Shown: positions 16,188 to 26,324, numbered from the stretch's first letter. The stretch: 64,000 bases of DNA from Variovorax paradoxus (GCA_016806145.1 CP063166.1:496001-560000), one strand, 5' to 3'. Notes: a model not told the origin generated them from the sequence alone. Numbers and translations: made by a program.

Positions 16188-17525
16188 TCAGGGTCGCTTC
16201 ATCAGTGCATCGGCCACCGCGGCGAAGCCCGGCAGCGTCAGCGGATCGTTGCCCGCGTTCGCCGCCACCGGATGCGCCGCGTAGCGCACGATCACCATCT
16301 GCGCCGCCGGGTCCACGTAGATGCTCTGGCCGTGGATGCCGCGCGCCATGTAGGCGCCGTGCGCGTTGTTCGACACCCACCACATGTCGCGGTACGACCA
16401 GCCCGGCAGCAGGCCGTAGCCGGCCTTCGCGAACTTCGCGGTGTCGCCGCCGCGGCGGATGTCGTCGACCACCGCCTTCGGGAACACCTGCTGCCCGTTG
16501 GGCGCGCGGCCGCCGTTGCGCAGGGTTTCGCCGAAGCGCGCGAGGTCGCGCAGCGTGGTGTTGAGGCCGCCGCCGCCCGACTCGGTGCCGATGCTGTCGA
16601 CCATGAAGTAGGCGTCCTGCTCGGCGCCGATGCGGCGCCAGATCTTCTCGCTCAGCAGGTCGGCCAGCGACTGGTTGCTGGCGCGGCGCAGGATCCAGGC
16701 CAGCACCTCGGCATTGATGGTCTTGTAGCCGAAGGCCTCGTCGTGCGCGCCTTCCTTCTGCTGCAGCGCGAGGAACTCGTAGAAGGTCTTCGGGCCGTTG
16801 TAGCCGGGCGCGCGCGGAATGAAGCCGCCGGCGCGCGAGTAGTCCCAGATCTCGGCCTTGGGATCGGCGTAGTTCTCGGAGTAGCGCACGCCGATGGTCA
16901 TGTCCATCACCTGGCGCACGGTGGCGTCGCCGTAGGCGCTGTCCTTGAGCTCGGGCACGTATTTGGTGACGGGCGCCGCGGGGTCGAGCCTGCCCTCGTC
17001 GGCGAGGATGGCCGCGAGCGTGCCGACGAAGGACTTGGTGACCGACATCGCGAGGTGCGGCCGCTCGGGCGTGAGCGCGCCGAAGTACTTCTCGTACACC
17101 ACCTGCCCGCGATGCAGCACCAGGATGCCGTCGGTGTAGGTGTTGGCGATCATCTGGGCGACGGTGCTGTCCTCGCCCGACAGCGACTTGAAGCGGATGC
17201 CCTCGATCTGCTGGGGCGTCACGCCCGTGGCGGCCGGCAGCGGGCTCGCGGCGCCGCTGCCGCGCCACACGTTGGCGGTGGGCACGACCTCGCGCACGTG
17301 CGAGAAGGTCCAGCGGTTGCGCGGGAAGGCGTTGCCGGCGGGGTTCTCGAAGGTGATCTGTTTGTCGGGCGGCGGCGGGAAGCCGCGCATCCAGCCGAGC
17401 GCGTCGACGGAGGTGGCCGCGGGATCGGGCAGGGCCGCGGGCGCTGCCGGTGCCTGGGCGTGGAGGGAGGTGTTCACGGCGGAGAGGGTCAGGGCGGCCA
17501 GGGCCGCGCGCAGTCGCAGGGTCAT
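16188..17525 (-). CDS. beta-lactamase-related serine hydrolase (class C fold)
   Basis: The 445-residue protein has a signal peptide (LAALTLSAVNTSLHA, then Gln) and a penicillin-binding/esterase domain with the nucleophile motif SVTK at residues 161-164, preceded by ERPHLAM. Later family features include IGVRYSENYAD and the tyrosine-containing GYKTINAEVLAWI region, then GGGGLNTTLRDLARFGE. Proteins of this type are esterases, peptidases or dimer hydrolases in the periplasm; true beta-lactamase activity is unlikely given the atypical second motif. It is followed on the same strand, 36 bases upstream, by the enoyl-CoA hydratase gene, so a role in degrading an ester or oligomer whose products enter beta-oxidation is possible but unproven. 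Confidence 0.85.
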   Translation of the reverse strand: MTLRLRAALAALTLSAVNTSLHAQAPAAPAALPDPAATSVDALGWMRGFPPPPDKQITFENPAGNAFPRNRWTFSHVREVVPTANVWRGSGAASPLPAATGVTPQQIEGIRFKSLSGEDSTVAQMIANTYTDGILVLHRGQVVYEKYFGALTPERPHLAMSVTKSFVGTLAAILADEGRLDPAAPVTKYVPELKDSAYGDATVRQVMDMTIGVRYSENYADPKAEIWDYSRAGGFIPRAPGYNGPKTFYEFLALQQKEGAHDEAFGYKTINAEVLAWILRRASNQSLADLLSEKIWRRIGAEQDAYFMVDSIGTESGGGGLNTTLRDLARFGETLRNGGRAPNGQQVFPKAVVDDIRRGGDTAKFAKAGYGLLPGWSYRDMWWVSNNAHGAYMARGIHGQSIYVDPAAQMVIVRYAAHPVAANAGNDPLTLPGFAAVADALMKRP

Positions 17526-17561
17526 GGTGAGGGATGGAGGAGGGGGCGGGAGGGGCGTTCG

Positions 17562-18377
17562 TCAGCGCCCGCTGAAGCGCGCGGGCCGGCGCTCGATGAA
17601 GGAGCGCACGCCCTCGGCCGCGTCCTCGCTGTTCGACAGCCGCTTCTGCGTCTCGATGAACTCGCCGACCGCGGCCAGCGGCCCGTGCTCGATCGCCTTG
17701 AGCACGTTGAGGCGCGTGGCCACCACCGCCAGCGGCGCCTGCGCGGCGATGCGCTGCGCGATCGCGAGCGCCTCGTCGAGCTCCTGGCCCGCGGGCACGA
17801 CCTTCTGCACGAAGTTCAGCCGATAGGCCTCGGCGCTGCCGAACTCGTCGGCCGTCAGCAGGTGCAGCATCGCGTTGCCGAGGCCGGCGCGCTCGGCCAT
17901 GCGCAAGGTGGCGCCGCCCGTGGCCATGATGCCGCGCTGCACCTCCATCTGCGAGAAGCGGCAGTTGTCGGCCGCCACCACGATGTCGGCGCCGAGCATC
18001 AGCTCGATGCCCACCGTGAAGCAGATGCCCTTGACCGCCACCACCATCGGTTTGGTGCGCCGGCGGTAGCCCTCGAGGCCGAAGTCGTGCGGCTCCACCA
18101 GGCCCTGCGGGATCGCCTTCTCGCCGCGCTTCATGTAGTCGGCCACCGCGGGCAGGTCGAGGCCGGCCGTGAAGTGGTCGCCGAAGGCATGCAGCACGCC
18201 CACGCGCAGGTTCGGGTCGTCGTCCAGGCGCGTGTAGGCCTCGGCGAGCTGGCGGAACATCGGCGGCGTCCAGCCGTTGCGCTTGGCGGGCCGGTTGATG
18301 CCGATCAGCAGCACATGGTCGAGCACCTGGGTGTCGATGCAGCCTTCGGTCGGCGGGGTGGTGGGCGTGGCGGTCAT
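17562..18377 (-). CDS. enoyl-CoA hydratase/isomerase (crotonase) family protein
   Basis: The 271-residue protein has the crotonase oxyanion-hole segments (LHAFGDHFTAGLDLPAVADY and KGICFTVGIELMLGADIVVA) and the usual C-terminal ERRPARFSGR. The hydratase Glu pair is not obvious: after the second motif the chain reads RFSQMEVQRGIMATGGAT, in which only one acidic residue is well placed, so isomerase or another crotonase reaction is equally possible. It sits 31 bases downstream of the 3-hydroxyacyl-CoA dehydrogenase gene on the same strand; together they could carry out two successive beta-oxidation steps. Confidence 0.88.
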   Translation of the reverse strand: MTATPTTPPTEGCIDTQVLDHVLLIGINRPAKRNGWTPPMFRQLAEAYTRLDDDPNLRVGVLHAFGDHFTAGLDLPAVADYMKRGEKAIPQGLVEPHDFGLEGYRRRTKPMVVAVKGICFTVGIELMLGADIVVAADNCRFSQMEVQRGIMATGGATLRMAERAGLGNAMLHLLTADEFGSAEAYRLNFVQKVVPAGQELDEALAIAQRIAAQAPLAVVATRLNVLKAIEHGPLAAVGEFIETQKRLSNSEDAAEGVRSFIERRPARFSGR

Positions 18378-18408
18378 GGCGTTCCCTGTCTCCTCGTTCT
18401 TCGGCGCG

Positions 18409-19257
18409 TCAGTAGGTGTAGACGCCGCGGCCGGTCTTGCGGCCCAGTTGGCCGGCGGCGACCATTTCCTTCAGCAGCGGGCAGGGGCGGTACTTGGAGT
18501 CGCCGAACTGGTCGAGGTAGACCTCCATCACCGCGAGGCAGACGTCCAGGCCGATCATGTCGGCCAGCGCCAGCGGGCCGATCGGCTGGTTGCAGCCGAG
18601 CTTCATGCCGGCGTCGATGTCCTCGGCGGTCGCGATGCCCTCGGACAGCACGAAGAAGGCCTCGTTGATCATCGGCACCAGGATGCGGTTGACCACGAAG
18701 CCCGGCGCGTTCTTCACCGTGATCGGCGACTTGCCCAGGCGCTCGGCCAGTTCCTTCACCGTGTCGTGGGTGGCGTCGCTCGTGAGGTAGCCGCGGATCA
18801 GCTCGACCAGCGCCATCATCGGCACCGGGTTGAAGAAGTGCATGCCGATGAAGCGGTCGGCGCGCGAGGTGGCGGCGGCCAGCTGCGTGATCGAGATCGA
18901 GGAGGTGTTCGAGGCGATGATGACCTCGGGCCCCACGAGCTCGTCGACCTGCTTGAGGATCTTGAGCTTGAGCGCGTGGTTCTCGGTCGCGGCCTCGATC
19001 ACGAGCTGCGCGCCCTTGAGGTCCTCGTAATTCGTCGAGCCCTGGATCAGCGCCAGCGCCGCGGCCTTCTGCTCGGCCGTGAGCTTCTCCTTCTTGATCA
19101 GCCGGTCGAGGCTGCCCGAGACGGTGGCCAGGCCCTTGTCGACCGCCGCCTGCGCGACGTCGACCATCACCACCTTGACGCCCGCCACCGCACAGGCCTG
19201 CGCAATGCCGTTGCCCATCGTGCCGGCGCCGATGATGCCGACGGTCTGAATCGCCAT
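18409..19257 (-). CDS. 3-hydroxybutyryl-CoA dehydrogenase
   Basis: This 282-residue enzyme converts 3-hydroxyacyl-CoA to 3-ketoacyl-CoA (or the reverse). The Rossmann motif GAGTMG lies at residues 10-15, the substrate-binding segment is SNTSSISITQLA, and the catalytic His is in GMHFFNPVPMM; PGFVVNRILVPMINEA and GLDVCLAVMEVYL are typical of short bacterial PaaH/Hbd proteins. The start is preceded by AGGAG at good spacing. It is the first gene of a three-gene minus-strand run with the crotonase and serine hydrolase. Confidence 0.95.
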   Translation of the reverse strand: MAIQTVGIIGAGTMGNGIAQACAVAGVKVVMVDVAQAAVDKGLATVSGSLDRLIKKEKLTAEQKAAALALIQGSTNYEDLKGAQLVIEAATENHALKLKILKQVDELVGPEVIIASNTSSISITQLAAATSRADRFIGMHFFNPVPMMALVELIRGYLTSDATHDTVKELAERLGKSPITVKNAPGFVVNRILVPMINEAFFVLSEGIATAEDIDAGMKLGCNQPIGPLALADMIGLDVCLAVMEVYLDQFGDSKYRPCPLLKEMVAAGQLGRKTGRGVYTY

Positions 19258-19350
19258 GAGAAATGCTCCTTGAGAAAACGAAAGGGGAAGAAAAAGAGGG
19301 CGGGCCAGCCGCCGTGTCGTCCATTGTGGATCAGCCCCGTGCCAGCGTCG

Positions 19351-19380
19351 TTGCCGTGGGCGACACGGGTGGCTTACAGT
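19351..19380 (+). promoter_or_regulatory. candidate sigma-70 promoter for purT
   Basis: TTGCCG and TACAGT are 18 bases apart and end 55 bases upstream of the purT start. Each hexamer matches the consensus at four positions. No riboswitch-like fold was recognised between it and the gene. Confidence 0.35.
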
Positions 19381-19435
19381 GCGCGCTCGCGCTTTTCCCC
19401 TCTTTTTCCTTTCTCCCGAACCGACAGAAGCCGCC

Positions 19436-20638
19436 ATGACCACCCTCGGCACCCCCCTCTCCCCCTCGGCAACCCGCGTGATGCTCCTCGGCTCCGGCGA
19501 ACTCGGCAAGGAGGTGCTGATCGCCCTGCAGCGCCTGGGCGTCGAGACCATCGCCGTCGACCGCTACGAGAACGCGCCCGGCCAGCAGGTGGCCCACCAT
19601 GCGCGCACCATCGTGATGAGCGACCCCGCGCAGCTGCAGGCGTTGATCGAGGCCGAGAAGCCGCAGCTCGTGGTGCCCGAGATCGAGGCCATCGCCACGC
19701 CGATGCTGCAGCAGCTCGAGGACGCGGGCACGGTGCGCGTGATCCCCACGGCCCGCGCCGCCCGCCTCACGATGGACCGCGAAGGCATCCGCCGCCTGGC
19801 CGCCGAGACCCTGGGCGTGCCCACCAGCCCCTACAAGTTCTGCGACTCGCTCGCCGAGCTGCAGGCCGCGATCGACGGCGGCATCGGCTACCCCTGCATC
19901 GTGAAGCCCGTGATGAGCAGCTCCGGCAAGGGCCAGAGCAAGATCGACGGCCCGGCCGATGTGCGCAAGGCCTGGGACTACGCCATGGCCGGCGGCCGCG
20001 TGAGCCATGGGCGCGTGATCGTCGAGGGCTTCATCGACTTCGACTACGAGATCACGCTGCTGACCGTGCGCGCCAAGGAGGCCGGCGGCGCCGTGAGCAC
20101 CCGGTTCTGCGAGCCCATCGGCCATGTGCAGGTCAGCGGCGACTACGTCGAGAGCTGGCAACCGCACCCGATGGCGCCGGCCGCGCTGCAGAAGGCGCAG
20201 CAGATCGCCGAGGCGGTCACGGCCGACCTCGGCGGCCAGGGCCTGTTCGGCGTCGAGCTGTTCGTCAAGGGCGACCAGGTCTGGTTCAGCGAGGTCAGCC
20301 CGCGCCCGCACGACACCGGCATGGTCACCATGGCCACGCAATGGCAGAACGAGTTCGAGCTGCATGCGCGCGCGATCCTCGGCCTGCCGGTGGACACCAC
20401 GCTCAAGAGCCCGGGCGCCAGCGCGGTGATCTACGGCGGCGTCGATGCCCAGGGCATCGCCTTCGACGGCGTGGCCGAGGCGCTGCAGGTGCCGGGCGTG
20501 GACCTGCGCCTGTTCGGCAAGCCCGAGAGCTTCGTCAAGCGCCGCATGGGCGTGGCGCTGGCGCATGCGGCCGACGTGGAGACCGCGCGCGCCAACGCCA
20601 AGGAAGCCGCCTCGCGCGTGAAGCCGCGCCAGGCCTGA
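19436..20638 (+). CDS. purT: formate-dependent phosphoribosylglycinamide formyltransferase
   Basis: PurT makes N-formyl-GAR in purine synthesis from formate and ATP, bypassing the folate enzyme PurN. The 400-residue protein has the biotin-carboxylase-like N-terminal domain ([20 protein letters not shown]), the substrate-binding [14 protein letters not shown], the ATP-grasp loop [11 protein letters not shown], and the metal-binding [20 protein letters not shown] followed by PHDTGMVT. These all match PurT and not the related PurK. Length is close to that of the E. coli enzyme. It is monocistronic in appearance and divergent from the beta-oxidation genes. Confidence 0.97.
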   Translation: MTTLGTPLSPSATRVMLLGSGELGKEVLIALQRLGVETIAVDRYENAPGQQVAHHARTIVMSDPAQLQALIEAEKPQLVVPEIEAIATPMLQQLEDAGTVRVIPTARAARLTMDREGIRRLAAETLGVPTSPYKFCDSLAELQAAIDGGIGYPCIVKPVMSSSGKGQSKIDGPADVRKAWDYAMAGGRVSHGRVIVEGFIDFDYEITLLTVRAKEAGGAVSTRFCEPIGHVQVSGDYVESWQPHPMAPAALQKAQQIAEAVTADLGGQGLFGVELFVKGDQVWFSEVSPRPHDTGMVTMATQWQNEFELHARAILGLPVDTTLKSPGASAVIYGGVDAQGIAFDGVAEALQVPGVDLRLFGKPESFVKRRMGVALAHAADVETARANAKEAASRVKPRQA

Positions 20639-20810
20639 TCGCTTCGGCCGACGGCCGTAGCCAGTTTTCGCAAGCCGCGCCGCGCAGGCGCAGGCATGGT
20701 GCCGGGGCTGACGAAAGACGCCGGCCCGGGAGGGATGCGGGTGCATGCGGATTCCGTCCGCGCGCGCCGCGCTCCACACTGGGTCGATCGATCGATCCAC
20801 CGGAGACACC

Positions 20811-21764
20811 ATGCTGCATCCCCAGGCCCGCGCGCTGCTCGACTTCATCGAGGCGCGCGGCATCCCGCCGACCCACACGCTGTCGCCCGCCGACGCGCGC
20901 GCCTTCTACCGCGAACGCCGCGCCGCCACCCAGCCGCTGCCGGCCGAAGTGGCCGAGGTGCGCGACCTCGCTGCCGACGGCCCGCACGGCCCTGTCCCCG
21001 TGCGCGTCTACCGGCCGCTGGCCTCGGGCGCCGGCCCGCTGCCGGTGCTGGTGTACTACCACGGCGGCGGCTGGGTCATCGGCGATCTCGACACGCACGA
21101 CGTGCTGTGCCGCGAGCTGGCCAACGGCGCCGGCTGCGCGGTGGTCGCGGTCGACTACCGCATGGGGCCCGAGCACCGCTTCCCGGCCGCGGTCGACGAC
21201 GTGCTGGCCGCCACGCGCTGGGTGCGGCGCGAGGCCGCGGCGCTGGGCGTGGACGCGAGCCGCATGGCGGTGGGCGGCGACAGTGCCGGCGGCAATCTCG
21301 CGGCGGTGGTGGCGATCGCCGCGCGCGAGAGCGCCGACCTGCCGCTCGTGTTCCAGCTGCTGATCTATCCGGCCACCGACATGCGGCGTGGCCATCCGTC
21401 GCACCAGGCCAATGGCCAGGGCTATCTGCTGACGCGCGACACGATGGCCTACTTCCACGACCACTACATCACCGATGCGAAGCACGACCTCGACTGGCGC
21501 GCTTCGCCGCTGCTGCACGACGACCTCTCGCGGCTGCCGCCGGCGCTGGTGCTCACGGCCGGCTACGACCCGCTGCGCGACGAAGGCCTGGCCTATGCCG
21601 AGGCGCTGACCGCGGCCGGCAACAGCGCGAACTACGTCTGCTTCGAGCGCCAGATCCATGGCTTCGTGACCATGGGCAAGGTGCTCGACGAGGCCAACAC
21701 CGCGGTCGCGCTTTGCGCCACCGAGTTGCGTCGCGCGTTCGCGGCCGCGAAGCCGCAGGCCTAG
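20811..21764 (+). CDS. alpha/beta hydrolase (hormone-sensitive lipase family esterase)
   Basis: The 317-residue enzyme has the HGGGW oxyanion motif (residues 84-88) and GDSAGG with nucleophile Ser158; the other triad members are probably Asp253 (AGYDPLRDEG) and His283 (QIHGFV). These define the bacterial HSL (family IV) carboxylesterases that cleave short acyl esters. No signal peptide is present. The start follows CGGAGA. It ends 122 bases before an AraC-type regulator in the same direction, so it may belong to the adjacent acid-uptake locus by providing free acids from esters, although this is inference. Confidence 0.9.
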   Translation: MLHPQARALLDFIEARGIPPTHTLSPADARAFYRERRAATQPLPAEVAEVRDLAADGPHGPVPVRVYRPLASGAGPLPVLVYYHGGGWVIGDLDTHDVLCRELANGAGCAVVAVDYRMGPEHRFPAAVDDVLAATRWVRREAAALGVDASRMAVGGDSAGGNLAAVVAIAARESADLPLVFQLLIYPATDMRRGHPSHQANGQGYLLTRDTMAYFHDHYITDAKHDLDWRASPLLHDDLSRLPPALVLTAGYDPLRDEGLAYAEALTAAGNSANYVCFERQIHGFVTMGKVLDEANTAVALCATELRRAFAAAKPQA

Positions 21765-21886
21765 GGAAAGTCCCCGCGCAAATGGGCCCCGCGCCGCGCG
21801 CGTGCCCCGCTACGATCAGCCCCACAACGACGCCGACCCAGGGCCCGCGCCCTGGTCCAGGCCCCCGAATGCAGGAGACAGACACC

Positions 21887-22762
21887 ATGCAGGGAACGAG
21901 GATGGCGCCGTCGACGCAAGGCGGTGCCCGCGAGGGTCGCGGCCAGGGCGAACGCCTGATGTGGCTCACCACGCAGCGCGTGTTCTACGCCGGCCTGCTG
22001 GGCCGTGCCGCCGAGCGCACCATGGGCGGCCATGGCGTCTATGTCTCGCCCGCGGGCGCGCCGCCCAACCGCCTGCGCGTGGGTGGCGGTGCCTGGCAGA
22101 GCGGCGAGCTGCTGGTGGTGCCGCCGCAGGTGCCGCACGAGATCGAGAGCGCGCATCCGCTGATCCTCAACCTGCTGATCGAATCCGAGTCGGTCGATCC
22201 TGCCGGCATGCCCGAGTGGCTGCAGCACTGCGGCCCGGTGCGGGCGCCGGCCTTCGTGCAGCGCGTGCGCGAGAGCCATGCCCAACTGCTCGCCGCCTCG
22301 GCGCGCGGCCAGCGCTTCGACGGCCTGGACTTCGACCGCCAGTTCTTCGGCGCGCCGCTCGCGCCGCGCGCGCTCGATGCGCGCATCCGCAAGGTCATCG
22401 ACACGATCAACGCCGACCCCGCGGCCGCCACCTCGGCCGAGGAATGCGCGGCCTCGGTGCACCTCTCGTTCTCGCGCTTCCTGCACCTGTTCAAGCAGGA
22501 GACCGGCATGGCCTTTCGCGCGTTTCGCGCCTGGAAGCGCGCGCGCAGCCTGCTGCGCTACGTGCGCCAGACCGCCACCCTGACCGACATCGCGCTCGAG
22601 GCCGGCTATCCCGACTCCACCCATTTCAGCCATTCGATCCGCCAGGTCTACGGCCTGAAGCCCAGCGACATCCTGGCCGGCTCGCGGCGCCTCGCGCTGC
22701 ACGACGCGGCCGGCGCGGCCTACCGCCCCTTCACCTCTCCGTTCCGTCACCTGCGCCAGTAA
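21887..22762 (+). CDS. AraC family transcriptional regulator
   Basis: The 291-residue protein has an N-terminal cupin-like sensor region (residues about 20-100, with QVPHEIES) and a C-terminal double helix-turn-helix: SAEECAASVHLSFSRFLHLF, then KQETGMAFRAFRAWKRARSL and TDIALEAGYPDSTHFSHSIR. The start was placed after AGGAG with 9-base spacing; an in-frame ATG six codons upstream is possible. It is followed after only 19 bases by livH on the same strand, so it is probably the first gene of the transporter operon and its regulator. Confidence 0.9.
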   Translation: MQGTRMAPSTQGGAREGRGQGERLMWLTTQRVFYAGLLGRAAERTMGGHGVYVSPAGAPPNRLRVGGGAWQSGELLVVPPQVPHEIESAHPLILNLLIESESVDPAGMPEWLQHCGPVRAPAFVQRVRESHAQLLAASARGQRFDGLDFDRQFFGAPLAPRALDARIRKVIDTINADPAAATSAEECAASVHLSFSRFLHLFKQETGMAFRAFRAWKRARSLLRYVRQTATLTDIALEAGYPDSTHFSHSIRQVYGLKPSDILAGSRRLALHDAAGAAYRPFTSPFRHLRQ

Positions 22763-22781
22763 GGCCAAGGAGGTTCCCGTC

Positions 22782-23657
22782 GTGCAGATCCTCCAGCTCC
22801 TGCTGTCGGGCATCGCGCAAGGCTGCATCTACGGCCTGATCGCGCTCGGCTTCGTGCTGATCTACAAGGCCACCGAGACGGTGAGCTTCGCGCAGGGCGA
22901 CCTGATGATGCTCGGCGCCTTCGCCGCGTTCGCGGGCATGTCGCTGTTCGGCATGCCGTTCTGGCTCGCGGCCGTGCTCGCCATCGTGGCGATGGCGGCC
23001 TTCGGCGTGCTGCTCGAGCTGGTGGTGATCCGCCCGATCCTCGGCCAGCCGCAGTTCTCGATCGTGATGCTCACCATCGGCATCGCCTACGTGGCGCGCG
23101 GCCTGGTCACCATGGTGCCGGGCATCGGCACCGAGACCCATGCGCTGGCCGTGCCCTACAAGGACCGGATCTGGAAGCTCGGCGAGCTGGTGGTGAACCT
23201 CGAGCAGCTCGTGATCATCGTCGCCACCGCGATCCTCTGCGGCCTGCTGTTCGCGATGTTCCGCTACAGCAAGCTCGGCATCGCGATGCAGGCCTCGTCG
23301 CAGAACCAGCTCGCGGCCTACTACATGGGCATTCCGGTCAAGCGGCTCAACGGGCTGGTGTGGGGGCTGGCGGCCGCGGTCGCGGCGATCGCCGGCATGC
23401 TGCTCGCGCCGATCACCTTCGTGCACGCCAACATGGGCTTCATCGGGCTCAAGGCCTTTCCGGCGGCGGTGGTCGGCGGCTTCGGCAGCCTGCCGGGCGC
23501 GATCGTCGGCGGGCTGGTGATCGGCATCGTCGAGTCGTTCGCGGGCTTCTACCTGCCCGACGGCTTCAAGGACACGGCGCCGTACATCGTGGTGCTGCTG
23601 ATGCTGATGATCAAGCCCAACGGCCTGTTCGGCGAGAAGCTGCGCAAGAAAGTCTGA
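22782..23657 (+). CDS. livH: branched-chain amino acid-type ABC transporter permease LivH
   Basis: The 291-residue inner-membrane protein has about eight hydrophobic segments and the LivH features GIAQGCIYGLIALGFVLIYK and FAQGDLMMLGAF at the N-terminus, plus the cytoplasmic loop with GIPVKRLNGLVWGLAA that contacts the ATPase. It forms the translocation channel with LivM. The start is GTG after AAGGAGG. In Burkholderiales such HAAT-family transporters often import aromatic or aliphatic carboxylates instead of amino acids, and the acyl-CoA ligase in this operon supports that. Confidence 0.93.
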   Translation: MQILQLLLSGIAQGCIYGLIALGFVLIYKATETVSFAQGDLMMLGAFAAFAGMSLFGMPFWLAAVLAIVAMAAFGVLLELVVIRPILGQPQFSIVMLTIGIAYVARGLVTMVPGIGTETHALAVPYKDRIWKLGELVVNLEQLVIIVATAILCGLLFAMFRYSKLGIAMQASSQNQLAAYYMGIPVKRLNGLVWGLAAAVAAIAGMLLAPITFVHANMGFIGLKAFPAAVVGGFGSLPGAIVGGLVIGIVESFAGFYLPDGFKDTAPYIVVLLMLMIKPNGLFGEKLRKKV

Positions 23658-23659
23658 GC

Positions 23660-24736
23660 ATGCGCTACATCTTCAAGACTTCCTACGACCAGGACATCCG
23701 CCTCGCCAAGCATGGCGGCCAGGTCTTCTGGTGCGGCCTCTTGTGCGCCTTCCTGCTGGCCGCGCCCTGGATCATCGACGAGTACTGGCTCGCGCAGCTG
23801 ACCTTCGTGCTGATCTACGGCATCGTCGGCCTGGGCCTGATGCTGCTCGCGGGCTTCACGGGCCAGTTCTCGATCGGCCACGCGGCCTTCCTCGGCACCG
23901 GTGCCTACACGCAGGGCGTGCTGACCAACCTCGGCGTGCCGTTCCCGCTCGCGCTGGTCGCGGCCGCGGCGCTGTCGGCCGGCGTGGGCGTGGTGGTGGC
24001 GCTGCCGGCGCTGCGCGTGAAGGGCATCTACCTGGGCATCGCGACGCTCTCGTTCGGCTTCATCGTCGAGGAGGTGTTCGCGCGCTGGGAGCGCGTGACC
24101 GGCGGCAACGCGGGGCTGCACGTGAAGTCGCCGCAGCTCTTCGGCTGGTCGCTGGGCTCGGGCGACGGCTTCTACTTCCTGTGCCTGGCGGTGGCGGTGC
24201 TCAGCACGCTGGGCATCCTGAACCTGCTGCGCTCGCCGACCGGCCGCGCCTTCGTGGCGATCCGCGACTCGGAGATCTCGGCGCAGAGCATGGGCATCCA
24301 CCTCGCGCGCTACAAGACGATGTCGTTCGCGATCTCGGCCGCGCTCGCGGGGCTCGGCGGCGCGCTCTACGCGCACAAGCTGAGCTTCATCTCGCCCGAC
24401 CAGTTCAACATCCTGCAGTCGATCGACCTGCTGCTGATGGTGGTGATCGGCGGACTCGGCTCGGTGCACGGCGCCTTCCTCGGCGCGATCTTCCTGATCG
24501 CGATGCCGCAGCTGATCTCGATGGGCAAGGACTGGCTGCCCGCGGTGGTCGGCCAGGCGCCGGGCCTGCAGGGCTTCGTCTACGGCGTGGTGCTGATCGT
24601 GTTCGTGCTGTTCGAGCCGCTGGGGCTGTACGGGCGCTGGCTCAAGGTGCGCACCTACCTGCAGCTGTTTCCGTTCTACCGCAAGGGCCTGTTCAAGCGG
24701 CAGAAGTCCTTCACCAAGTCGGATCGCCTGAGATGA
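23660..24736 (+). CDS. livM: branched-chain amino acid-type ABC transporter permease LivM
   Basis: The 358-residue membrane protein carries the LivM signature [20 protein letters not shown], then [14 protein letters not shown], the coupling-helix region [20 protein letters not shown], and [19 protein letters not shown]. It is the second channel subunit. The gene starts 2 bases after livH ends and its last 4 bases (ATGA) overlap livG, indicating translational coupling. The C-terminal 30 residues are basic and cytoplasmic. Confidence 0.94.
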   Translation: MRYIFKTSYDQDIRLAKHGGQVFWCGLLCAFLLAAPWIIDEYWLAQLTFVLIYGIVGLGLMLLAGFTGQFSIGHAAFLGTGAYTQGVLTNLGVPFPLALVAAAALSAGVGVVVALPALRVKGIYLGIATLSFGFIVEEVFARWERVTGGNAGLHVKSPQLFGWSLGSGDGFYFLCLAVAVLSTLGILNLLRSPTGRAFVAIRDSEISAQSMGIHLARYKTMSFAISAALAGLGGALYAHKLSFISPDQFNILQSIDLLLMVVIGGLGSVHGAFLGAIFLIAMPQLISMGKDWLPAVVGQAPGLQGFVYGVVLIVFVLFEPLGLYGRWLKVRTYLQLFPFYRKGLFKRQKSFTKSDRLR

Positions 24737-25554
24737 GCGGCGGCGACATCCTTCTCTCGGCCCGGGACCTGAGCGTGCGCTTCGGCGGCGTGCTCGCGGT
24801 CAACAAGGTCAGCTTCGACGTGCGGCGCGGCGAGGTGTTCACGCTGATCGGGCCGAACGGCGCGGGCAAGACCACGGTGTTCAACCTGATCAGCCGCATC
24901 TACACGCCGACCTCGGGCCAGATCACCTGGCATGGCGAGGCCGGCGGCGCGGTGGCGCTGACCAGCCAGGCGCCGCACGCGATCGCGGCGCTCGGCATCG
25001 CGCGCACCTTCCAGAACATCGAACTGTTCGAGCATGCGACGGTGCTGCACAACCTGCTGATCGGTCGCCACACGCACCGGCGCAGCGGCTTCTGGCGCGA
25101 GCTGTTCTTCACGCCGGCCACGCGGCGCGCCGAGATCGAGGCGCGCGAGAAGGTCGAGCAGGTGATCGAGCTGCTCGACCTGCAGCACCACCGCGACGCG
25201 ATGGTGGCGGGCCTGCCCTACGGCGTGCGCAAGGTGGTGGAGCTGGCGCGCGCGCTGTGCACCGAACCCAAGCTGCTGCTGCTCGACGAACCCTCGTCGG
25301 GCCTCAACGTGGAGGAGACGGCCGACATGGCGTTCTGGATCCAGGACATCCAGCACGAGCTCGGCGTATCGGTGCTGATGGTGGAGCACGACATGTCGCT
25401 GGTGTCGAAGGTGTCGGACCGCGTGCTCGCGATGAACCAGGGCGAGGTGCTGGCCACGGGCTCGCCGCGCGAGGTGCAGGCCGATGCGCGCGTGGTGGAG
25501 GCCTACCTCGGCACGGTCGACGACGTGAGCAGCCTGCGGAGGGTTCGAGCATGA
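24733..25554 (+). CDS. livG: ABC transporter ATPase LivG
   Basis: The 273-residue ATPase has Walker A GPNGAGKT (residues 40-47) and Walker [12 protein letters not shown]. The signature loop reads [15 protein letters not shown] instead of LSGGQ; this degenerate form is normal for LivG proteins. The H-loop is VEHDM. It powers the LivHM channel together with LivF. It is coupled to both neighbours by 4-base ATGA overlaps. Confidence 0.94.
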   Translation: MSGGDILLSARDLSVRFGGVLAVNKVSFDVRRGEVFTLIGPNGAGKTTVFNLISRIYTPTSGQITWHGEAGGAVALTSQAPHAIAALGIARTFQNIELFEHATVLHNLLIGRHTHRRSGFWRELFFTPATRRAEIEAREKVEQVIELLDLQHHRDAMVAGLPYGVRKVVELARALCTEPKLLLLDEPSSGLNVEETADMAFWIQDIQHELGVSVLMVEHDMSLVSKVSDRVLAMNQGEVLATGSPREVQADARVVEAYLGTVDDVSSLRRVRA

Positions 25555-26324
25555 GCGACGTGGTGCTTCAGTTGCTCAACGTCGAGAGCGCCTATGGCCC
25601 GATCAAGGCCATCCGCGGCGTGAGCCTCCAGGTGCGCCAGGGCGAGATCGCGACCGTGCTGGGCTCCAACGGCGCCGGCAAGACCACCATCCTCAAGACC
25701 ATCTCGGGGATCATCGATCCGCGCAAGGGCAGCATCGAGTTCCAGGGCCGCGACATCACGGCCAAGGACCCGGCCCACATCGTGCAGCAGGGCCTGAGCC
25801 ACGTGCCCGAGGGCCGCGAGGTGTTCCCGCTGCTGTCGGTGCGCGACAACCTGCTGATGGGCGCCTACACGCGCCAGGACCGCGACGGCGTGGCGCGCGA
25901 CATCGAGACCGTGTTCGGCTACTTCCCGATCCTGCGCGAGCGCGCCACGCAGGACGCCGGCCTGCTCTCGGGCGGCCAGCAGCAGATGCTCGCGATCTCG
26001 CGCGCCATCATGGCCGCGCCGCAGCTGATCCTGCTCGACGAGCCCAGCCTCGGCCTGAGCCCCAAGCTCACCAAGGAGATCTTCGAGATCGTGGTGCGCA
26101 TCAACCGCGAGCGCGGCACCACCATCCTGCTGGTGGAGCAGAACGCCAACATGGCGCTCAACGCGGCCGACCACGGCTACGTGCTCGAGAACGGCCGCAT
26201 CGTGATGGAGGACAGCTGCGAGCGGCTGCGCGAGAAGGAGGACATCAAGGAGTTCTACCTCGGCGTGAAGGACGAGGGCGTGCGCGGCGAGCGGCGCTGG
26301 AAGAAAAAGAAGACGTGGAGGTAG
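25551..26324 (+). CDS. livF: ABC transporter ATPase LivF
   Basis: The 257-residue partner ATPase has Walker A GSNGAGKT, the LivF-specific LSHVPEGREVFPLLSVRDNL, the signature LLSGGQQQMLAISRA, Walker B LILLDEPSLGL, and the switch His replaced by Gln in LLVEQNANMAL, a regular feature of LivF. The C-terminus ends in an unusual run of Lys residues. It completes the transporter and is followed 5 bases later by the acyl-CoA ligase gene. Confidence 0.94.
   Translation: MSDVVLQLLNVESAYGPIKAIRGVSLQVRQGEIATVLGSNGAGKTTILKTISGIIDPRKGSIEFQGRDITAKDPAHIVQQGLSHVPEGREVFPLLSVRDNLLMGAYTRQDRDGVARDIETVFGYFPILRERATQDAGLLSGGQQQMLAISRAIMAAPQLILLDEPSLGLSPKLTKEIFEIVVRINRERGTTILLVEQNANMALNAADHGYVLENGRIVMEDSCERLREKEDIKEFYLGVKDEGVRGERRWKKKKTWR

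Noticed and set aside
16188..17525. Calling the serine hydrolase a beta-lactamase resistance gene
   Set aside because: It has SxxK but lacks the typical YxN and KTG arrangement of class C enzymes; the wider esterase/peptidase family is the safer name.
16119..18668. Long plus-strand open frame opposite the serine hydrolase and crotonase
   Set aside because: Antisense shadow with no recognisable motif.
20790..20806. GATCGATCGATC run before the esterase gene
   Set aside because: Short simple repeat without symmetry to a promoter or known site; probably chance.
21765..21886. Clear promoter for the AraC gene
   Set aside because: A TACGAT hexamer is present but no acceptable -35 element at the right distance was found.
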